From JAVJSD01 sp040219575 (GTDB taxonomy: Bacteria; Planctomycetota; Planctomycetia; Pirellulales; Pirellulaceae): a DNA stretch of 64,000 nucleotides. The translations under genes were made by a program, and so were the position numbers. This document shows positions 1 through 7,829 of the stretch, in pieces (within the stretch, counting starts at the first letter, position 1; each line of letters opens with the position of its first letter). Below the pieces are notes generated by a model. That model was given only the letters and a program-made list of their open reading frames with translations, had not been told where the DNA came from and searched no databases. The stretch is from assembly GCA_040219575.1 (NCBI GenBank), contig JAVJSD010000073.1, forward strand, positions 62,001 to 126,000, written 5' to 3'.

Positions 1-520
1 CCAGCTGGCTCTTGGCGGCCCGCATCTCGCCCAACTTTTCGCGGGCGGCGTTGAGCGCCTTTTCGCGGGCGGTGAGGATCATGTCCAACTTGTCCCGCGT
101 CGCTTCGCTGGTCTTGTACTTCTCGAAACGCAACCGCAGGTCCTGACGGACGCGGCCTTCCGTGTAGGAATCGGTGCCGACGTAGAACGTGCCGCCGCCG
201 CCTTCGAGGTGCTCGTTCAGGCGGTCGATGTCCGCCTTCTGCTGCACCAGACGCTCGTTCACCTTGGCGAGTTCTTCGCGGCGGTGCTCGATGTCGACAT
301 CGTTCTTCGCCACGAGGTGCTCACAGCGGTGAATTTCCGGCGTGATGTCCTTGATCAGGTACTCCGCCCGATTCAACTGGCTGCGAATCGACTCCGCCTC
401 GTTGACGAACTCCTTGCCTTGCTCCCAGGCGGTCATCAAGTGCGACCGCGTGTAGGGAACACCGAACAAACCCAGCAGCAGGAGCAGGCCCGCTCCCACG
501 ATCAAACCCTTCTTCAACAT
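1..520 (-). CDS. Membrane-anchored coiled-coil protein, 5' part only
   Basis: Reading leftward from the ATG at 520 gives an open frame that runs off the window edge without a stop, so the C-terminus is missing. The protein begins MLKKG, followed by a hydrophobic segment at about residues 6-22, which is a signal anchor or uncleaved signal peptide. The rest is charged and heptad-like (for example VNEAESIRSQL and LAKVNERLVQQKADIDRL), so a long periplasmic coiled coil is likely. From memory, planctomycete genomes carry similar proteins with a short anchor, a coiled coil and an FYVG-type glycine break; here the break is GGGGTFYVG near residue 108. The function is unknown. A weak purine-rich stretch (GAAAGGG) lies about 10 nt before the start. 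No other gene of the same operon is visible. Confidence 0.75.
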   Translation of the reverse strand, partial: MLKKGLIVGAGLLLLLGLFGVPYTRSHLMTAWEQGKEFVNEAESIRSQLNRAEYLIKDITPEIHRCEHLVAKNDVDIEHRREELAKVNERLVQQKADIDRLNEHLEGGGGTFYVGTDSYTEGRVRQDLRLRFEKYKTSEATRDKLDMILTAREKALNAAREKLGEMRAAKSQL

Positions 521-963
521 GACTGAGGCCCTTTCGGAAAAAGTGTGCGTGGAACAGGTGGACCAGGCGGCCCACCAACTTCGTTTCCAGAGGGTCATTC
601 GGGCCCGCATGACGTATATTTGGGTAGGGCTTGAGTTTTTTCCACGATTTCCGGGAGCTGGACGAATCGACCAAGCTTTCCGGTAATTCTCGTCGATTAG
701 GTTATCTAGGGAACATACACGCGACTGTTGTGGCTGAATCGCCCTAACGTGTTGCCAATTGCCGACTTTTGTTGCGTTTCGTGCACCAAATGGCAGCAGC
801 AGCGGTCGCGAGTCCCCATTGACTGTAACTCGCAAGCCTAGGATTCGCCGTAACTTGCGATCCCAGCTCGCATCCAATGGATTGGAGCCGGCACCGAACT
901 TGCTATTGGGTGAACCTCAGCAAGTTCAAACCGGTCTCATCGAAGACCCCATGGAGGACTGCC
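521..963. other. Intergenic region between divergent genes
   Basis: This spacer separates the leftward coiled-coil gene from the rightward small gene at 964, so it should hold promoters for both. Open frames here have the shadow character of GC-rich DNA and no convincing start signals. I see no strong hairpin, tRNA or repeat, and no confident -35/-10 pair. Confidence 0.5.
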
Positions 964-1185
964 ATGCAACCGATCAATCGCGAAACGGCCCAGACCGCGG
1001 TCGCCCACTTACAGGATGCGGTCGCCGTCGCCACGCCCGAAACGTGGGAATTCACCCCCACCGCCGCCGAAGCGCTCGGCGAGTGGCTCGACAGCCAACT
1101 CGACGCACTCGAGGACCGGTTCGCGGCCTTCCGCACGCGTGATTCGGTTCGCAACGCATTACGGGGCGATCGCCAGCGAGATTGA
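964..1185 (+). CDS. Small acidic protein, 73 aa, unknown
   Basis: The start is fixed by a strong ribosome binding site, GGAGG at 954-958, ending 5 nt before the ATG at 964. The product starts MQPINRETAQ, is acidic and probably mostly helical (GEWLDSQLDALEDRFAAF), and ends in a basic tail with RGDRQRD. It has no signal peptide or membrane segment. The frame could also be read from 877, but that extension has no ribosome binding site. I do not recognise a family. Small soluble proteins of this kind are common in planctomycetes. Directly after the stop another frame stays open for about 150 bp without an obvious start, so a frameshifted longer protein cannot be excluded. Confidence 0.6.
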   Translation: MQPINRETAQTAVAHLQDAVAVATPETWEFTPTAAEALGEWLDSQLDALEDRFAAFRTRDSVRNALRGDRQRD

Positions 1186-1783
1186 TCGCTTCACGGCAAC
1201 GCTTCTCCTCTTCCGATTCAGCCGATTCCGGCTTGGCTCGCGTGTTCATGGACCACGCCGCCCGGGACGCCGCTTCCTACTTGCCTGTCGCCAGCGTCAA
1301 ACTTTGACGATTTGCGCGATCGCCCGCCTTGCATGATTTGATCCTTTGCCCAGGCGGGCCCCTCCGCGATCTCGAACCGACCGCCAAAGCGCCGGTTGTG
1401 CGCCTGCGACACGTCAGCTCGCCGACTTCCTGCGTGCCACGACACCCCGTCGCAGGTGCGAAGTCGCATGGATCCCCGACGCGTAAAAAGGGACCGTGAC
1501 CGCGGAGATCTCGCGAAGTGGAATTCGCCGGCCGATGGTGCGCCGCCGCGCGACGGAAGTGACGGCGGAGCAACGAGAATCGAACGTAGGCGGCGAGCCG
1601 CGGCGCGGCGGCCATTGGGCGCCGATCGCGGCGGCCCACGACTTTCTCCTCCGCGCCGGCACGGCGGTTGCCTAGTGAGCCATGGTGCGATCGCGAGGTC
1701 GTCGCGGAGCGTTTGCCGAAACCTCTCGTCCCCTGCGAGTGCGGCGCTCCGCCCCAGTTTCCTCTGTCCCGAAGGAGCACGTC
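1186..1783. other. Intergenic region, about 600 bp, nothing identified
   Basis: No frame here combines a ribosome binding site, a start and protein-like composition. Longer frames across it on both strands are rich in Arg, Pro and Gly, as expected of the complement of GC-rich DNA. No repeat or hairpin stood out. Confidence 0.4.
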
Positions 1784-1915
1784 ATGACCGTCGTCCCCCT
1801 CAACGACGCCGCTTTCGAACTCGCCGAGAGCCTCGAAATCAGCCACCTGCAAGCCGTCGATCTGGTGGAGGGCATCCTCTACGACTTCGACACGGACTAC
1901 GACGACGAGGTGTAA
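1784..1915 (+). CDS. Tiny acidic protein, 43 aa, unknown
   Basis: A perfect AAGGAG at 1772-1777 precedes the ATG at 1784 by 6 nt, so the short start is much better than the upstream start at 1682. The product begins MTVVPLNDAAFELAESLEI and ends in a run of acidic residues (DFDTDYDDEV). It has no membrane segment. The central part (ESLEISHLQAVDLVEGILYD) looks like one or two amphipathic helices, and the size and acidity resemble an antitoxin or adaptor, but no family is recognised. It lies 30 bp before the CxxC protein gene at 1946, also with a good ribosome binding site, so the two are probably co-transcribed. Confidence 0.6.
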   Translation: MTVVPLNDAAFELAESLEISHLQAVDLVEGILYDFDTDYDDEV

Positions 1916-1945
1916 GCTCTGGAAGCAAGAAAACCAGGAGAAGCC

Positions 1946-2167
1946 ATGAGCCAGCAATGGGGACTTTGCCGAGACTGCAAGTGGTGGCAACTCGAGCCGG
2001 ACGCCGCCATCGAATTCCAAACCGCCGGCCAATGCATCGAGGAGAGCCTGCAGCAATACCAACTCCGCATCACCGGAAGCGGAGGTTGCAATCGGTTCGC
2101 GGCGGGCGAACCCGCCCGGGCACGTGGTTCGAGTGAAAGGCCGCCGGCCGCGCAACCGCAGCGATAG
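1946..2167 (+). CDS. Small CxxC zinc-ribbon-like protein, 73 aa
   Basis: AGGAGAAG lies just before the ATG at 1946. The first residues are MSQQWGLCRDCKWWQLEP, giving a CxxC pair at residues 8 and 11, with further cysteines in QCIEE (about 32) and GGCNRF (about 49). Four cysteines in 50 residues suggest a small metal-binding, rubredoxin-like or zinc-ribbon fold; this is inferred from spacing alone. The C-terminal 20 residues are Arg/Pro/Ala-rich and probably disordered. It follows the 43-aa gene by 30 bp and is convergent with the membrane protein gene whose stop lies 5 bp further on. Its function is unknown. Confidence 0.6.
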   Translation: MSQQWGLCRDCKWWQLEPDAAIEFQTAGQCIEESLQQYQLRITGSGGCNRFAAGEPARARGSSERPPAAQPQR

Positions 2168-2172
2168 AGCAT

Positions 2173-2541
2173 CTACGGCAGAAATTGCGGCGCCAAGAGA
2201 TACAGCAGGTATCCGGCGACGATCGAGGCGGTAAGAACTCTGCAGGCCAACCGCCACCATCGATGCGCGCGGTGATATTTCGGATTGATCGCCAACAGAT
2301 CCGAAACAGAAAGAACGGCGATGATGATCGCAAACAGAATCAGCGGAGCGATCACCGCGACGGCGATCGCCGTCGTGCGATCGGCGGCCGGCCACGTCTC
2401 CAGCACGATCGCGTAGGCGGCCGGCCCCATGACCGCCAGGAACATTGCAATCCCTGCCAGCCCCAAAGCTACGACAACCGGCCTCGGCAGGCCGAGGCTT
2501 TCAGTCAGTCGCTTGGGCGTCGATTGATCGTCGATGGCTGC
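2173..2541 (-). CDS. Three-helix membrane protein with unclear start
   Basis: The protein-like part of this frame runs from about 2541 to the stop at 2173. It holds three hydrophobic segments: VVVALGLAGIAMFLAVMG, TAIAVAVIAPLILFAII and VLTASIVAGYLLYLL. They are linked by short charged loops such as NPKYHRAHRWWR. The first helix is preceded by a short soluble stretch (STPKRLTESLGLPRP). No ATG, GTG or TTG with a ribosome binding site lies in frame at a sensible place. The frame stays open much further upstream, but that part looks like shadow sequence overlapping the next gene. A 16-bp tandem duplication at 2542-2573 sits exactly where the start should be. The given end is therefore a placeholder for the conserved core, and the gene may be damaged or use an unusual start. 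Confidence 0.5.
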   Translation of the reverse strand, partial: AAIDDQSTPKRLTESLGLPRPVVVALGLAGIAMFLAVMGPAAYAIVLETWPAADRTTAIAVAVIAPLILFAIIIAVLSVSDLLAINPKYHRAHRWWRLACRVLTASIVAGYLLYLLAPQFLP

Positions 2542-2573
2542 GGTTCCTTGCGTGTGCGGTTCCTTGCGTGTGC
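2542..2573. repeat. 16-bp tandem duplication
   Basis: Two perfect adjacent copies of GGTTCCTTGCGTGTGC (2542-2557 and 2558-2573). Sixteen is not a multiple of three, so the duplication shifts the frame of anything translated through it. Confidence 0.85.
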
Positions 2574-2739
2574 GTCGGCCCTTTTCGAAAGCATAGCACC
2601 CGTAGCGATCACGATTCCGCGCCAGAACGTCGCCACGCCGAAAATGGCGTGCAAGGTTTCGAGCGAGGAATTCAAGCCAGATTGGCGGGGTTGCTCGGTG
2701 GTGCGCCCTTTGACGTGAATTCCCCTGTTTCTTAGAATC

Positions 2740-2763
2740 AAGGGGAGTTCCCCGCCTCCCCTT
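2740..2763 (+). promoter_or_regulatory. Hairpin just before the DUF1592 start
   Basis: AAGGGGAG (2740-2747) and CTCCCCTT (2756-2763) are perfect reverse complements separated by 8 nt. The hairpin ends 10 nt before the ATG at 2774, and its left arm is the only Shine-Dalgarno-like sequence upstream. It could hide or position the ribosome binding site, but this is inference. Confidence 0.4.
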
Positions 2764-2773
2764 GGGCCGCTTC

Positions 2774-5086
2774 ATGCACACCTTGGTCCTCCCAACCCGG
2801 CGATCTCCTGCGCCAATCCTTCGCGGTACTTTCGCCATCGCGATGCTCGTCGTCTTGGCGGCGAGCCTGTTCCCGTTGCTTTCCGTCGGGGCCGCGGAAA
2901 CCGCCGGTCGCGGTGAGCAGATCTTTCGCCGACAATGCGCCGCCTGCCACGGCGACGACGGCGCGGGAACCGACGACGGCACGCCGCTCGACGGCGAACG
3001 GTCGCTGGCCGAGTTGACCAAGGTCGTCGTCGAGACGATGCCGGAAGATGATCCCGGCAGTTGTGTCGGCGAAGAGGCCGAACAGGTGGCCGCCTACTTG
3101 TACGAGGCGTTCTACAGCGCAGCGGCCCGGGCCAGGCGTGAGCGTCCGCGATTGGAGTTGGCGCGGCTCACGGTGCGGCAGTATCGCCATGCGGTCGCCG
3201 ATCTGCTGGCCGGCTTCGAAACCAACCCCGGCCGCTGGGACGAGAAGCGCGGCCTCAAGGCGCAGTACTACAATTCCCGCCGCCCCCGGCGCGACAAGCG
3301 CGCCATCGAGCGGACCGATCCAATCATCGATTTCAACTTCGGTGAAAAGAGCCCCGGCGAAAAGATCGGCGCCGAGGAGTTCTCGATCGGTTGGGAAGGC
3401 GCCGTGCTGGCGCCCGAGGACGGGCAATACGAGTTCGTCCTCAAGACCGAGAACGCCGGCCGGTTGTGGGTGAACGATCTGGAAACGCCGCTGATCGACG
3501 CCTGGGTCCGCTCCGGCGACGAGACGGAGTATCGCGGCACGATCTATCTGCTCGGCGGCCGCGCCTATCCGCTGAAGTTGGAGTACTTCAAGTACAAAGA
3601 GAAGTCCGCCTCGGTGGCGCTGCAGTGGAAGCCGCCCGGACAAGTGCAGCAGGTGATCCCCGAGCGAATGCTGTCGCCCAATCGGTTCGGCGAAACGCTG
3701 ATCGTCGAAACCTCGTTCCCGCCGGACGACCGCAGCTATGGTTTCGAACGGGCCACGTCGATCTCACCGCAGTGGGACGAGGCGACCACCTACGCGGCGC
3801 TGGAGGTAGCCGGCAAGTTGGCGAACGATCTGCGGCGTTTCCCCGGCTTCCGCCAAGGGGCGACCGACAACGAACCCCGCCTCCGCCTGGAATGCGAACG
3901 GTTCGTCGAGCAGGCCTTCCGCCGACCGCTCACCGAAGAGCAGCAGCAGTTTTTCGTTTATCGGCAATTCAACGAAGCCGACGATCTGTCGACGGCGGTC
4001 AAGCGGGTCATCCTGCTGACGCTCAAGTCGCCTCGGTTCTTGTATCGCGAAGTGGGCGCCGCCGAGAACGACCAGTTCGACGTGGCGGCACGATTGTCGT
4101 TTGGTCTGTGGGATTCCCTGCCGGATGACGAATTGCTGGCGGCCGCCGAGCGGGGCGAATTGAAGACGCGCGAGCAGGTGTCGGCGCAGGCCGAGCGGAT
4201 GGTTGGCGACCTGCGGGCACGGGCCAAGGTCCGCGAGTTCCTGCATCACTGGCTGGCGGTCGAACACTTCGCCGATGTGTCGAAAGACCAGCAGTTGTAT
4301 CCCGAATTCAGCGAGCAGGTGCTGTCCGACCTGCGGACGTCGCTCGACTTGTTCCTCGACGACGTGGTCTGGAGCGACGCCTCCGATTTCCGGCAGCTGC
4401 TGCTGGCCGACTCGCTGTATCTCAACGGCCGACTCGCGGAGGTATACGGCGGCGAATTGCCGCCGGACGCCCCGTTTCAGAAGGTCTCGACCAACCGCGA
4501 AGACCGCGCCGGCGTGCTGACGCACCCGCTGCTGCTGACCGGGTTCTCGTACCATTCGACCACCTCGCCCATCCACCGCGGCGTGTTCATCGCCCGCAAC
4601 GTGCTGGGGCGCGTGCTGCGGCCGCCTCCCGAGGCCGTCACGCCGCTGCCGCCCGAGGCGCACGCCAACCTGACGACGCGCGAGCGGACGATCCTGCAGA
4701 CTCGGGCGGCCGGCTGCCAGACCTGCCATGCGATGATCAACCCGCTGGGCTTTCCGCTGGAGAGCTACGACGCCCTGGGCCGGTTCCGACAGCAGGAAAA
4801 CGGCAAGCCGATCGACGTCAGCGGCTCGTACCAGACGCTCGCGGGCGATAAGGTGGAGTTCCGCGACGCGCGGGAGCTGGCGAAATTTCTGGTCGAGAGT
4901 CCGGAAGTGCACGACGCATTCGTCGAGCAGGTGTTTCATCATTTTGTGAAGCAGTCGATCCGCGCCCACGGCGACGACGTGCCGGCGCGGCTGAAGCAGT
5001 CGTTCGTCGAAAACAACTACAACATCCGCCGCCTGGTCGTCGAGGCCGTCACCGTCTCGGCCCTCCGCGGCGGCAACAACCCGTAG
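2774..5086 (+). CDS. Secreted PSD1-type cytochrome with PA14 and DUF1587/1592/1588/1585 domains
   Basis: The 770-residue protein has a signal peptide (hydrophobic to about residue 40) and then a haem-binding CAACH at residues 55-59 within a cytochrome c fold. Next come a DUF1587-like stretch (LTVRQYRHAVADLLAG), a PA14-type sugar-binding module (about residues 155-300, WEGAVLAPEDGQYEF to VALQWKPPG), and the DUF1592, DUF1588 and DUF1585 blocks. A second haem-like motif, CQTCH, lies near residue 655. In planctomycetes this architecture is almost always followed by a Tat-exported DUF1552 protein, as here (98 bp downstream). The pair is thought to work in the periplasm, possibly on complex polysaccharides, but no activity has been shown to my knowledge. 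ATG 2774 is preferred over TTG 2762. The stop TAG is part of a GTAG hairpin repeat. Confidence 0.92.
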   Translation: MHTLVLPTRRSPAPILRGTFAIAMLVVLAASLFPLLSVGAAETAGRGEQIFRRQCAACHGDDGAGTDDGTPLDGERSLAELTKVVVETMPEDDPGSCVGEEAEQVAAYLYEAFYSAAARARRERPRLELARLTVRQYRHAVADLLAGFETNPGRWDEKRGLKAQYYNSRRPRRDKRAIERTDPIIDFNFGEKSPGEKIGAEEFSIGWEGAVLAPEDGQYEFVLKTENAGRLWVNDLETPLIDAWVRSGDETEYRGTIYLLGGRAYPLKLEYFKYKEKSASVALQWKPPGQVQQVIPERMLSPNRFGETLIVETSFPPDDRSYGFERATSISPQWDEATTYAALEVAGKLANDLRRFPGFRQGATDNEPRLRLECERFVEQAFRRPLTEEQQQFFVYRQFNEADDLSTAVKRVILLTLKSPRFLYREVGAAENDQFDVAARLSFGLWDSLPDDELLAAAERGELKTREQVSAQAERMVGDLRARAKVREFLHHWLAVEHFADVSKDQQLYPEFSEQVLSDLRTSLDLFLDDVVWSDASDFRQLLLADSLYLNGRLAEVYGGELPPDAPFQKVSTNREDRAGVLTHPLLLTGFSYHSTTSPIHRGVFIARNVLGRVLRPPPEAVTPLPPEAHANLTTRERTILQTRAAGCQTCHAMINPLGFPLESYDALGRFRQQENGKPIDVSGSYQTLAGDKVEFRDARELAKFLVESPEVHDAFVEQVFHHFVKQSIRAHGDDVPARLKQSFVENNYNIRRLVVEAVTVSALRGGNNP

Positions 5087-5105
5087 GGCGGGCTTCCAGC
5101 CTGCC
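5083..5105 (+). repeat. GTAG hairpin (family B) on the stop codon
   Basis: GTAG is followed by the stem GGCGGGCT/AGCCTGCC (one G-T wobble) with a TCC loop. Bases 5084-5086, the TAG of GTAG, are the stop codon of the DUF1592 gene. It may also act as a transcription attenuator between this gene and the DUF1552 gene. Related copies lie at 6608, 45381 and 60538. Confidence 0.75.
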
Positions 5106-5183
5106 GGATCTGTTCGAACAGAACTCAATCCAAATCGGAATCCGAGAGCGGTTACCGATTCGCCCCCAAGGATTCATCCTCCG

Positions 5184-6500
5184 ATGTCGAACTCCTCCAC
5201 CCGACGCGAGTTTCTCCGCAACCTGGGCATCGGCGCGGCCGCCGCTCCGTTTCTGTGGAACCTGCCGAGCCTGGCCTACGCCAGCACGTCGGGCCGCAAG
5301 CAGCGGCTGGTGATCATGTTCAGCCCCGACGGCACGGTGCAGAAGGACTTCTGGCCGGACGAAGAGGGAAAGGAATTCGCCTTCAAACGGATTCTTCAGC
5401 CGCTCGAGCCGTTGCGTGACAAGACGCTCATCCTGCACGGCCTGTGCGACAAGGTCCGCGGCGACGGCGACTCGCATATGCGCGGCATGGGCTGCCTGCT
5501 CACCGGCGGCGAACTGTTCGCCGGCAACATCCAGGGCGGCTCGCACACGCCGGCCGGTTGGGCCAAGGGCATCTCCATCGACCAGGAGATCAAGAACCAT
5601 TTGCAAAGCCGCGAGGAGACCCGCACGCGGTTCGGCTCGCTGGAGTTCGGCGTGCTGGTGCCGGATCGGGCCGACACCTGGACCCGCATGGTGTACGCCG
5701 GTGGCAACAAGCCGGTCGCCCCGATCGACGATCCATACGAGATGTTCGCCAAGCTGTACGGCCGCATGAAGGACCGCGAGAGCCTGACCAGCATCCTCGA
5801 CGACGTCCGCGAGGACCTGAAGAAGGTCAGCACGCTGGTCAGCGCCGACGACCGCCGGTTGCTCGACGAGCACGCCTCGTTCGTCCGCCAGATGGAGCAG
5901 CAACTGGCCGAGTCGTCGCAGCAAGGCGACGACCATCCCGTGCCGCAGCTCGAGCCGGGCATCCTGGAAGACAACGACAACATGCCCAAGATCACCAAGA
6001 TGCAGATCGAGTTGATGGTGAACAGCTTCACCGCCGACTTCGCCCGCATCGCCACGCTGCAGATGACCAACTCGGTCGGCCAGGCGCGGATGCGGTGGCT
6101 GGGAATCAACGAGGGACAGCACGAGCTGTCGCACAAACCCGACAACGACGAAGATTCGCAAGAGAAGCTGGTGAAGATCAACCGCTGGTACTGCGAGCAG
6201 TTGGTGTATCTCGCCAAGCGCTTGGCCGAAACGCCGGAGCCGGGCGGCGAGGGTAGTTTGCTCGACAACACCACGATCATCTGGACCAACGAACTGGGCA
6301 AGGGGAACTCGCACACGCTCAACGACATCCCCTTCGTGGCGGTCGGCGGCGGCCTCGGTTTCGAGATGGGCCGCTCGCTCAAGTTCCGCCGCGAGCCCCA
6401 CAACCGCCTGCTGCTCTCCCTGGCCCACGCCTTCGGCCACGAGCTGAAAACCTTCGGCCTGCCCGACTTCTGCACCGACGGCCCGCTGAGCCTGGGCTAA
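5184..6500 (+). CDS. DUF1552 protein, Tat-exported
   Basis: The 438-residue protein opens with a twin-arginine signal (STRREFLRNLGIGAAAAPF) cleaved after about residue 33. The body shows the features of the DUF1552 family: an early VIMFSPDGTVQKDFWP stretch, a DIQ/LHGL segment (LILHGLCDKVRG) and a C-terminal region with IIWTNELGKGNSHTLNDIPF. The family is distantly related to DUF1501 and alkaline-phosphatase-like folds. It is nearly always encoded next to a DUF1592/PSD1 cytochrome, so the two probably act together outside the cytoplasm. Export in folded form through Tat suggests a bound cofactor or metal. The enzyme activity is not known. Confidence 0.93.
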   Translation: MSNSSTRREFLRNLGIGAAAAPFLWNLPSLAYASTSGRKQRLVIMFSPDGTVQKDFWPDEEGKEFAFKRILQPLEPLRDKTLILHGLCDKVRGDGDSHMRGMGCLLTGGELFAGNIQGGSHTPAGWAKGISIDQEIKNHLQSREETRTRFGSLEFGVLVPDRADTWTRMVYAGGNKPVAPIDDPYEMFAKLYGRMKDRESLTSILDDVREDLKKVSTLVSADDRRLLDEHASFVRQMEQQLAESSQQGDDHPVPQLEPGILEDNDNMPKITKMQIELMVNSFTADFARIATLQMTNSVGQARMRWLGINEGQHELSHKPDNDEDSQEKLVKINRWYCEQLVYLAKRLAETPEPGGEGSLLDNTTIIWTNELGKGNSHTLNDIPFVAVGGGLGFEMGRSLKFRREPHNRLLLSLAHAFGHELKTFGLPDFCTDGPLSLG

Positions 6501-6607
6501 TGGTCGTCAGTAGGCTGGAGCAAGCCGTGCGCGGTTCCGGCATATCTCCTGCGCCGCGCGAACGACAACGCGCGGCCAATCTTCCGGTGGCCTACCGTCT
6601 AACCGCA

Positions 6608-6630
6608 GTAGGGTAGGCTTCCAGCCTGCC
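6608..6630 (+). repeat. GTAG hairpin (family B)
   Basis: GTAG followed by GGTAGGCT and AGCCTGCC around a TCC loop, the same element as at 5083, 45381 and 60538, but here free in a spacer about 110 bp after the DUF1552 stop. Confidence 0.7.
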
Positions 6631-6790
6631 CGTGTCATCTTCCGGCGCTGCGGATACCTCTAGCGCGGCCCGTCGGCCGCAAATCATTAAGGAACATGAG
6701 CGAACGGAGAGAACGGAGTCGCTAGATCCGGAGTTGAACAGAAGGCAGCAGAGAGAGCAGAGGTTGCGGCGTTCGACCGGGCCGCACTTC

Positions 6791-6820
6791 GTAGCGGAAG
6801 TCGTGAGACTTCCGACGGCA
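6791..6820 (+). repeat. GTAG palindrome, family A, single half (copy A1)
   Basis: GTAGC, then GGAAGTC-GTGA-GACTTCC. Only the first hairpin of the two-hairpin element is present; the sequence after it does not contain the GAACTC/GAGTTC partner. Confidence 0.75.
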
Positions 6821-7081
6821 TTGAAGTGAGGCGCCCTGACGAATTTCGCTGCCAATCGATTTGCCGCTTCCGCATTGTCAGACGCGGCCCAGCAACGCGA
6901 TCGTGGAGCGCGGTCACCGCCGAGCGTGAATTGTCGGGCAGTTTGATCAGGGACGCGGCCTGAACTCGAAGATGCACCACGCTTGCGTTTGGCCATCGGA
7001 CTGCCCTTGCGCCGTTGTTCGTGCGTGTTGACGCGTTCCGTAATTCGCGCGACATGCAGCGCAGAAATGGATCAACCCACT

Positions 7082-7576
7082 TCAGGGCTCCGCAAGCATG
7101 GAACGCAACTGGGCCGCCTGCTGCTCGGGCATGGTCTTTAGCAGCGGCCGCATCGTGTAGTTCCCGTGGATCTTGCCGTCGCGCATGTACATCCAGTCGG
7201 AGATGTCCTCCTTCTTGATCGTCCATTTCTGGCCGATGCGGACGTTGGAGACGATGCCCGGATCGTTGCCTATCACGCCTTCGAACAGTCCATCGCGGTA
7301 GGTGATATGGGTCAACCAGAAATGCTCGGTGTCGCCCTGGTCTTCGATGGGCGCCTTGACCGAGAAGTCGCTGCCGTCGCCTTCGGTGAACTCGGCGATG
7401 AACGCATCGACCTCCTTCTTCGCCCGCGCGATGGCGGCCTGCATTTCCTGCTCGTCGTAGCCTTCCGTGACCAACGTGGTGGGACTCTCAGCTTGTTCAC
7501 CGGAGTCGGGCGACCTGGCGCACGAACAGAGGAACAATATCAGCAGTGCGCTCGACCATGCCAGAAACGTCTTCAT
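7082..7576 (-). CDS. DUF2314 lipoprotein
   Basis: The ATG at 7576 follows GGAGG by a normal distance and is preferred to the longer frame from 7675. The 164-residue product starts MKTFLAWSS and has a hydrophobic stretch ending in LFLCSC, a plausible lipobox that would anchor the mature protein by a cysteine at about residue 19. The rest matches the DUF2314 (YegJ-like) pattern: an EMQAAIARAKKEVDAF helix, then ...DTEHFWLTHITYRDGLFEGVI, a VRIGQKWTIKKEDISDW block and YTMRPLL near the end. DUF2314 proteins are small and of unknown function. The gene is single, convergent with the gene to its left and divergent from phoD-like 7830. Confidence 0.85.
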   Translation of the reverse strand: MKTFLAWSSALLILFLCSCARSPDSGEQAESPTTLVTEGYDEQEMQAAIARAKKEVDAFIAEFTEGDGSDFSVKAPIEDQGDTEHFWLTHITYRDGLFEGVIGNDPGIVSNVRIGQKWTIKKEDISDWMYMRDGKIHGNYTMRPLLKTMPEQQAAQLRSMLAEP

Positions 7577-7829
7577 CTTCCAGCCTCCTTCGGAAATGAT
7601 CCACCTGCGCCAACAAGCCGGAAGCGAGGCCCGCCCCGGTCGCCCTGAGATTACGCGTTTCGTCGCCGCTGTCAATCAAATCATTCGGTGAAACCGGGTT
7701 GGGCGCCCTTCGTCGAAATGAACGAACGAACGACGGCCGATGCGGGGAAATGGAGTGCGGAATGTGCTACCCTCCTGGAAGCGGGATCTTGCGCTTAGCA
7801 CGAACTACCTCTTCCCAGGCGAGGCACGC

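Larger units (their letters stand above)
6501..7081. other. Intergenic region with two hairpin repeats
   Basis: This 580-bp gap lies between the convergent DUF1552 and DUF2314 genes. It holds a family B GTAG hairpin (6608-6630) and a half copy of the family A element (6791-6820). Open frames across it on both strands contain translated repeat sequence and do not look like genes. Confidence 0.6.

Noticed and set aside
6632..6829. Small frame carrying the half element A1
   Set aside because: It translates repeat sequence and has no ribosome binding site or protein-like composition.
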